A model generated the notes under the pieces. That model saw only the letters and a list, made by a program, of their open reading frames with translations, ran no database searches and was not told the origin of the DNA. A DNA stretch of 64,000 nt, from the NCBI RefSeq assembly GCF_000427645.1, contig NZ_KE386571.1:372001-436000 (forward strand), read 5' to 3'. Made by a program: the position numbers and the translations under genes. The first letter of the stretch is position 1. The number at the start of each line of letters is the position of its first letter. The stretch comes from Sphingomonas phyllosphaerae FA2 (lineage in GTDB: Bacteria; Pseudomonadota; Alphaproteobacteria; Sphingomonadales; Sphingomonadaceae). This document shows, in pieces, positions 59,950-64,000 of this stretch.

Positions 59950-62262
59950 TCACCCCGGCGTGCGCCCGAACGACGGCGGGCGGTCGGCCAGCGCCTTGCC
60001 GAACGCGGGGTTGGGCGTCGCGCTCATCGTGAAGCGCAGCGTGCCACCCTTCACCAGATCGGCGTGCGCGATCCAGCTTTTCGTCCACGGACGCCCGTTC
60101 CACGTCACCGCGGTGACGTAGGGGGTCGCGGCGGTGTTGCCGGGGGCCTCGACCACCAGCCTCTTTCCGCCGGGCAGCGCCAGCGTCGCGCGCTCGAACA
60201 ACGGCGAGCCGAACACATAGACCGCCTCGACCGGGTCGACCGGGTAGAAGCCGAGCGACGACATGACGAACCACGCGCTCATCTGCCCGCAATCGTCGTT
60301 GCCGATCACGCCGTCCGGATCGTTCTTGTACATCTCGACGAGCAGGCGGCGCACCATCCGCTGCGTCTTCCAAGGCGCGCCGACGAAGGCATAGAGATAG
60401 GCGACATGCTGGTCGGGCTCGTTGCCATGCGCATATTGGCCGACCAGCCCGCTGATGTCTGGCGGCGCGTTCTTGGGCAGCGTCGACGGCACGGTGAACA
60501 GCGCGTCGAGCTTGGCCTCGAACTTCGCGTCGCCGCCCATGTGCGCGATCAGGCCATAGACGTCGTGCTGGTTGAGGAAGGTCGCCTGCCAGCCGTTCGC
60601 CTCGGTATAGTCGCGCCACCACGGCTTGGGCATGTGCCCGAGCTGGATCGGATCGTAATCCTTCCACCACGAACCGTTCGCAAAGCGCGGGCGCGCGAAG
60701 CCGATCGACGCGTCGATGACGTTGCGCCAATTCCCCGAGCGCTTGAGCAGCCGCGCGGACTCCGCCTCGGCACCCGCGACGCGCGCGAGCTTGGACGACG
60801 CCCAGTCGTCATAGGCATATTCCTGCGTGCGGCTGACGCTCTCGAACCATTTGTCGGCCGGGACATAGCCCTTGGCGTCGTACAGGTCGCGGCCCTTGCT
60901 GTTGTCGAGATCGGGCGCGCTGAAATCGAACGAGCGCTTGGCGATCGCGGGCCAAGCCGCGGCGTAATCGGCGGGGATGCCCTTGGCGTGCGCCTCGGCG
61001 AGCACCGACACGCCGTGCCAGCCCATCATCGTGCCGGTTTCGACTCCCTGCAACGGCCAGACCAGCGGGCCATAAGGGCTTTGCTGCGTCTGGCGGATCA
61101 GGTCGTCGACCAGCGACTTGGCGCGATCCGGCGCGACGATCGTCAGCAGCGGGTGGAGCGCGCGATACGTGTCCCACAGCGAGTAGGTGGAATAGGCACG
61201 CTGCCCGGTGGGGACGGTGTGCACCTGCCGGTCGAGCCCGACGTAGCGGCCGTCGACGTCGGAGAAGAGCGTCGGCGCGACCATCGTGTGATAGAGCGCG
61301 CTCGCCATGATCGTGCGCTGGTCGGCGGTACCGCCCTCGACGGTGACCGCGCCCAGCGCCCCGGCCCAGCGGCGCGCGGCGGCGCGGCGGACGCTGTCGA
61401 AATCGCCGCGCGCCGCCTCGGCCTGCAGGTTGGCGCGCGCGCCCGCGACATCGACCGCCGAGATGCCGCAGCGGACCACGATCGGCGCCGCGCCGGCATC
61501 GTCGAAGAACAGCACCGCCTTGACGCGCTTGGCCGCCACGGAGGTCGTGCCCTTCGGCTGCTCGGCATCATCGTCGCCGTAGAAGGCGACACGGTCGGGC
61601 TGGCGCGAGAGCTGCATCGCGAAATGGATACGGCGACCCTTCGCCCAGCGGTGGACGCGGCGGCTGCCGGTCAGCGTGCCATCGGCGTGGAGCGTGAGGC
61701 TGCCCTCGTCGATCAGCGGCCCGCTGTCCCATTTGTCCAGGATCATGTGCGCCATGTCGATCAGGAGGTGACCGGCGCCCTTCGGGAAGGTGTAGCGGTG
61801 CCAGCCGGTCCTCTCGGTGACGGTCAGCTCGGCGCGGACGCCGCTTTCCAGCGCGACGCGGTAATAGCCGGGCTCGGCATGTTCGTCCGAATAGCGCTGG
61901 CGATAGCCGGCGTCGGGGTTGTCGATCGGGCCGGGCTGGAGCTGCACCGGGCCGCGTGTCGGGACGACCAGCAAGTCGAGCATGTCGCCAATCCCGGTGC
62001 CCGACAGATGCGTGTGGCTGAACCCCATGATCGATCCGTCGCCGTGGTGGTAGCCCGAGCAGGTATCCCAGCGCGCGACATCGGTGTCGGGCGACAGCTG
62101 CACCATCCCGAAGGGCAGCGTCGCGCCGGGATAGGTGTGGCCGTCGCCGCCGGTGCCGACGAACAGATTGGGCGCGGCGCGGCGCGGGGCGGCGGCGAAG
62201 GCCGGGAGCGGGGTGACCGCGACGGTGGCGGTGGTCGCGAGCAGGGCGCGGCGGGTAAGCAT
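59950..62262 (-). CDS. exported GH92 family alpha-mannosidase
   Basis: Calcium-dependent, inverting exo-alpha-mannosidase family that trims N-glycan mannose. 770 residues from the ATG at 62262, which shares its A with the stop of the GH125 gene (TAATG). The leader MLTRRALLATTATVAVTPLP with AFAA is twin-arginine-like. GH92 landmarks: NLFVGTGGDGHTYPGATLPF, MGFSHTHLSGTGIGDMLDLL, PLVWPLQGVETGTMMGWHGV, YAHGNEPDQHVAYLYAFVG (catalytic Glu region) and GVIGNDDCGQMSAWFVMSSL followed by GFYPV. Length is normal for the family. Linkage preference (1,2, 1,3 or 1,6) cannot be read here. Confidence 0.93.
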   Translation of the reverse strand: MLTRRALLATTATVAVTPLPAFAAAPRRAAPNLFVGTGGDGHTYPGATLPFGMVQLSPDTDVARWDTCSGYHHGDGSIMGFSHTHLSGTGIGDMLDLLVVPTRGPVQLQPGPIDNPDAGYRQRYSDEHAEPGYYRVALESGVRAELTVTERTGWHRYTFPKGAGHLLIDMAHMILDKWDSGPLIDEGSLTLHADGTLTGSRRVHRWAKGRRIHFAMQLSRQPDRVAFYGDDDAEQPKGTTSVAAKRVKAVLFFDDAGAAPIVVRCGISAVDVAGARANLQAEAARGDFDSVRRAAARRWAGALGAVTVEGGTADQRTIMASALYHTMVAPTLFSDVDGRYVGLDRQVHTVPTGQRAYSTYSLWDTYRALHPLLTIVAPDRAKSLVDDLIRQTQQSPYGPLVWPLQGVETGTMMGWHGVSVLAEAHAKGIPADYAAAWPAIAKRSFDFSAPDLDNSKGRDLYDAKGYVPADKWFESVSRTQEYAYDDWASSKLARVAGAEAESARLLKRSGNWRNVIDASIGFARPRFANGSWWKDYDPIQLGHMPKPWWRDYTEANGWQATFLNQHDVYGLIAHMGGDAKFEAKLDALFTVPSTLPKNAPPDISGLVGQYAHGNEPDQHVAYLYAFVGAPWKTQRMVRRLLVEMYKNDPDGVIGNDDCGQMSAWFVMSSLGFYPVDPVEAVYVFGSPLFERATLALPGGKRLVVEAPGNTAATPYVTAVTWNGRPWTKSWIAHADLVKGGTLRFTMSATPNPAFGKALADRPPSFGRTPG

Positions 62263-63686
62263 TACAGGGCTTCCTTGAGGATCGCAGGGTTCGTGCGCGC
62301 GAGCCGCACGATCAGTTCGCCGAACAGGCCGTTCGCCCAGGCGAACCAGTGGCGCGTCCATTTGGCGGGATCGTTCATGTCGAACGTCTCGTGCATGAAG
62401 CCGGTGCCCGCGTCGGTGTCGCGCAAGGTCTTCAGGCAGGTGCGGATGACGCCTGCGTCGGTGGTGGAAAGCGCGCGGACGATCAGCGACATCGGCCAGA
62501 TCTGACCCAGCCCGACGTGCGGCCCGCCGATCCCTTCGCCCGCGGTGCCGCAGAAGAAATAGGGGTTGGCCTCGCTCCACGCCGCCGCCTCGGTCCGCCG
62601 CCACAAGGCGTCGTCGGGCGCGACGCAGCCGAGATAGCCGAGCCCCGACAGCGACGGAACATTGGCGTCGTCCATGAACAATGCGTTGCCGAAGCCGTCG
62701 ACCTCGAACGCCCACACCTCACGCCCATCGCGCAGCCGCATCGTGCCCCATTGCTTCAGCGCGGCCTCGACCTCGGCGGCGAGCGCAGTGGCGTCGCTGG
62801 CGAGCGCATCGTCGTGCGCGGCCTCGCTGGCGACGCGCGCCATCTCGCGCAGCGCGGTGACCGCGAACAGGTTCGACGGGATCAGGAACGGATATTGGCA
62901 GGCGTCGTCGGACGGGCGGAAGCCCGACACGATCAACCTCACCGGTCGCATCGGATTGCCCCAGCCTTCCAGCGGCATCATCTCGGTGTTGCGGTTCGAG
63001 GTGCGCAGGAAACTGTACGGCCCGCGCCCGTCCTTGCGCTGCTGCTCGCGGAAGGTGCGGACGCTCGCGCGCGCCGCCGCGGCCCAGGTTTTGTCGAACG
63101 GCCGCGGGTCGCGCGTCGCCTGCCAGTAACCATGCGCCAGCCGCATCGGATAGCAAAGTGAGTCGATCTCCCACTTCCGCTCGGCGACGCCGGGCTTCAT
63201 CTCGGTCTGATCCTTGAGCGACCACGACAAATCGGTCTTCGCCGCCGGGTCCTGCATGAAGGCGTTGGCATAGGGATCGATCAGGATCGAGCGCGCCTGT
63301 CGCGCGATCAGCCCGCGGAACAGCTCGCCGAGCCTCGGATCGTCCTTGACCAGATGCAGGTACGGCGTGACCTGCGCCGAACTGTCGCGCAGCCACAAGG
63401 CGTTGATGTCGCCGGTGATGACGAACGCGTCGGGCTGGCCGTCGGCGGTGCCCATCTTCACGGTGGTGTCGAGCGTGTTCGGATAGCAATTGCCGAACAT
63501 CCAGCGCAGCTTCGGGTCGGCGATCTGCTTGGAGACGCGTGCCAGCTCGCGTTCGACCGCGGGCGAGGTGAAGCGGCGATCGGCGAGCGCGGGGCGCTTG
63601 CTGGCATAGTCTGGCGTTGCGCCGAAGGCCGGCGTCGCGGCAAGCGCGGCGCTGCCCGCGAGAAAGTGGCGGCGGGTGGGGGTCAT
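62262..63686 (-). CDS. exported GH125 family exo-alpha-1,6-mannosidase
   Basis: Inverting mannosidase family (formerly DUF1237) that removes alpha-1,6 mannose. 474 residues from the ATG at 63686; the open frame continues to 63779 but only through a family B repeat. The leader MTPTRRHFLAGSAALAATPA has a twin-arginine RRHFL motif. Family segments: DAFVITGDINALWLRDSSAQ, MKPGVAERKWEIDSLCYPMR, SNRNTEMMPLEGWGNPM, SGFRPSDDACQYPFLIPSN and GTGFMHETFDMNDPAKWTRH. It is the upstream partner of the GH92 gene and translationally coupled to it. Confidence 0.92.
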   Translation of the reverse strand: MTPTRRHFLAGSAALAATPAFGATPDYASKRPALADRRFTSPAVERELARVSKQIADPKLRWMFGNCYPNTLDTTVKMGTADGQPDAFVITGDINALWLRDSSAQVTPYLHLVKDDPRLGELFRGLIARQARSILIDPYANAFMQDPAAKTDLSWSLKDQTEMKPGVAERKWEIDSLCYPMRLAHGYWQATRDPRPFDKTWAAAARASVRTFREQQRKDGRGPYSFLRTSNRNTEMMPLEGWGNPMRPVRLIVSGFRPSDDACQYPFLIPSNLFAVTALREMARVASEAAHDDALASDATALAAEVEAALKQWGTMRLRDGREVWAFEVDGFGNALFMDDANVPSLSGLGYLGCVAPDDALWRRTEAAAWSEANPYFFCGTAGEGIGGPHVGLGQIWPMSLIVRALSTTDAGVIRTCLKTLRDTDAGTGFMHETFDMNDPAKWTRHWFAWANGLFGELIVRLARTNPAILKEAL

Positions 63687-63706
63687 GCGGAGGTTTCCGA
63701 TCGAGA

Positions 63707-63784
63707 CGTCATTGCGAGCGTAGCGAAGCAATCCAGGACGTCGCGTGCTAGGCTCTGGATTGCTTCGCTGCGCTCGCAATGACG
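63707..63784. repeat. family B palindromic repeat pair
   Basis: Left arm CGTCATTGCGAGCGTAGCGA with AGCAATCCAG and right arm CTGGATTGCTTCGCTGCGCT with CGCAATGACG, separated by about 18 bases. It is directly followed by a family C element, so two families again sit in tandem. Confidence 0.85.
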
Positions 63785-63820
63785 GGAGATTTGGTATGCA
63801 GCGTCGACACCGCTCACTCC

Positions 63821-63929
63821 CGCCACCCCGGCGAAGGCCGTGGTCCAGTTACGGGGCGCTGATGACGACGCGGGGCGCTTCATTACGACTGCCTTCCCAA
63901 CTGGGCCCCGGCCTTCGCCGGGGTGACGG
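63821..63929. repeat. family C palindromic repeat pair
   Basis: Left arm CCACCCCGGCGAAGGCCGTG with GTCCAG (one change breaks the hairpin), and right arm CTGGGCCCCGGCCTTCGCCG with GGGTGACGGG, about 53 bases apart. Together with the family B element it fills the 267-base gap before the next gene. Confidence 0.75.
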
Positions 63930-63953
63930 GGAAGAGGTAAGGGGAGGGGGAGA

Positions 63954-64000
63954 TCACTTCGGCAGATCCATATCCGCCCCGATCACCGCGAAGTCGGTCC
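63954..64000 (-). CDS. 3' end of a gene cut by the window
   Basis: On the minus strand a frame open to the window edge ends ...TDFAVIGADMDLPK and stops with TGA at 63954-63956. It is in the same orientation as the glycosidase genes and directly upstream of them. Only 14 residues are visible, so no family can be named; another glycosidase of the same locus would be a natural guess. Confidence 0.4.
   Translation of the reverse strand, partial: TDFAVIGADMDLPK

Noticed and set aside
59827..62505. 892-codon plus-strand frame opposite the GH92 gene
   Set aside because: Antisense to a gene with full GH92 motifs; no recognisable domain in the long frame and it starts inside a repeat.
1..64000. tRNA, rRNA, CRISPR arrays, prophage or transposase genes
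   Set aside because: I looked through the gaps and large frames and found no cloverleaf, no direct-repeat array with regular spacers and no transposase, integrase or phage structural motif. The repeats present are paired palindromes and not a CRISPR array.

Overview
The window is about 64 kb of very GC-rich DNA packed with genes on both strands. It looks chromosomal and comes from an alphaproteobacterium of the Sphingomonas group. Four things point there: a GTTC-N7-GTTC LexA box in front of lexA, PEP-CTERM proteins of the sphingomonad PEPxxWA type, exosortase-A-associated genes, and an alphaproteobacterial gene order (ppiD-trpE / trpG-trpD-trpC-moaC-moeA-lexA-comEC-gltX-gltA). I see no rRNA, tRNA, CRISPR array, prophage or insertion sequence. 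The mobile-looking DNA consists of short paired palindromic repeats between genes.

Layout. 1-5.7 kb: citrate synthase (cut by the window edge), gltX, comEC, lexA. 5.7-15.8 kb: moeA, moaC, trpC, trpD, trpG; then two genes on the other strand (a small exported protein and a nitronate monooxygenase family protein) that split the trp genes; then trpE, ppiD and tpiA. 16-27 kb: an M17 aminopeptidase, thioredoxin reductase, a membrane-anchored metallo-beta-lactamase-fold hydrolase, a LysM multidomain cell-wall protein, a lipoprotein, DNA polymerase IV, a shikimate-dehydrogenase-like protein, a ROK sugar kinase with a MarR regulator, and an alpha/beta hydrolase. 27-32.6 kb: a PEP-CTERM protein, a tiny membrane protein, a diguanylate cyclase, and a PLP decarboxylase / acyl-CoA ligase / acyl carrier protein set of the exosortase A type. 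32.8-45.3 kb: ribonucleotide reductase alpha, class I fumarase, a 2OG-Fe(II) oxygenase, an RcnB-like protein, a large hybrid PAS histidine kinase, glutamine-dependent NAD synthetase, heme A synthase and an exported unknown. 45.4-47.3 kb: rplM-rpsI and a second PEP-CTERM protein. 47.3-57.8 kb: a complete chemotaxis locus (STAS protein, CheA, CheR, CheB, CheD, CheY, CheW, a second CheB whose catalytic serine is replaced, and a 108-residue protein), with a DUF2332 protein and a chemoreceptor ending in a DWSAF tail. 57.9-64 kb: three exported glycosidases (GH29 fucosidase, GH92 and GH125 mannosidases), all with twin-arginine-like leaders, and the end of another gene.

How the genes work together. 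The trp block makes tryptophan from chorismate, and moaC/moeA (molybdenum cofactor) are translationally coupled to it. The che genes are chained by ATGA overlaps from cheA through cheD. The three glycosidases look built to trim fucosylated high-mannose N-glycans. The exosortase-type trio and the PEP-CTERM proteins suggest an exopolysaccharide-linked surface-sorting pathway whose exosortase lies elsewhere.

The points most worth a second look are the serine-less CheB paralogue and its partner, a possible leader peptide and hairpin ahead of the che operon, a terminator-like hairpin between promoter and start codon of rplM, the signal-peptide-less LysM protein, and three families of paired intergenic palindromes, one of which abuts the start of dinB.
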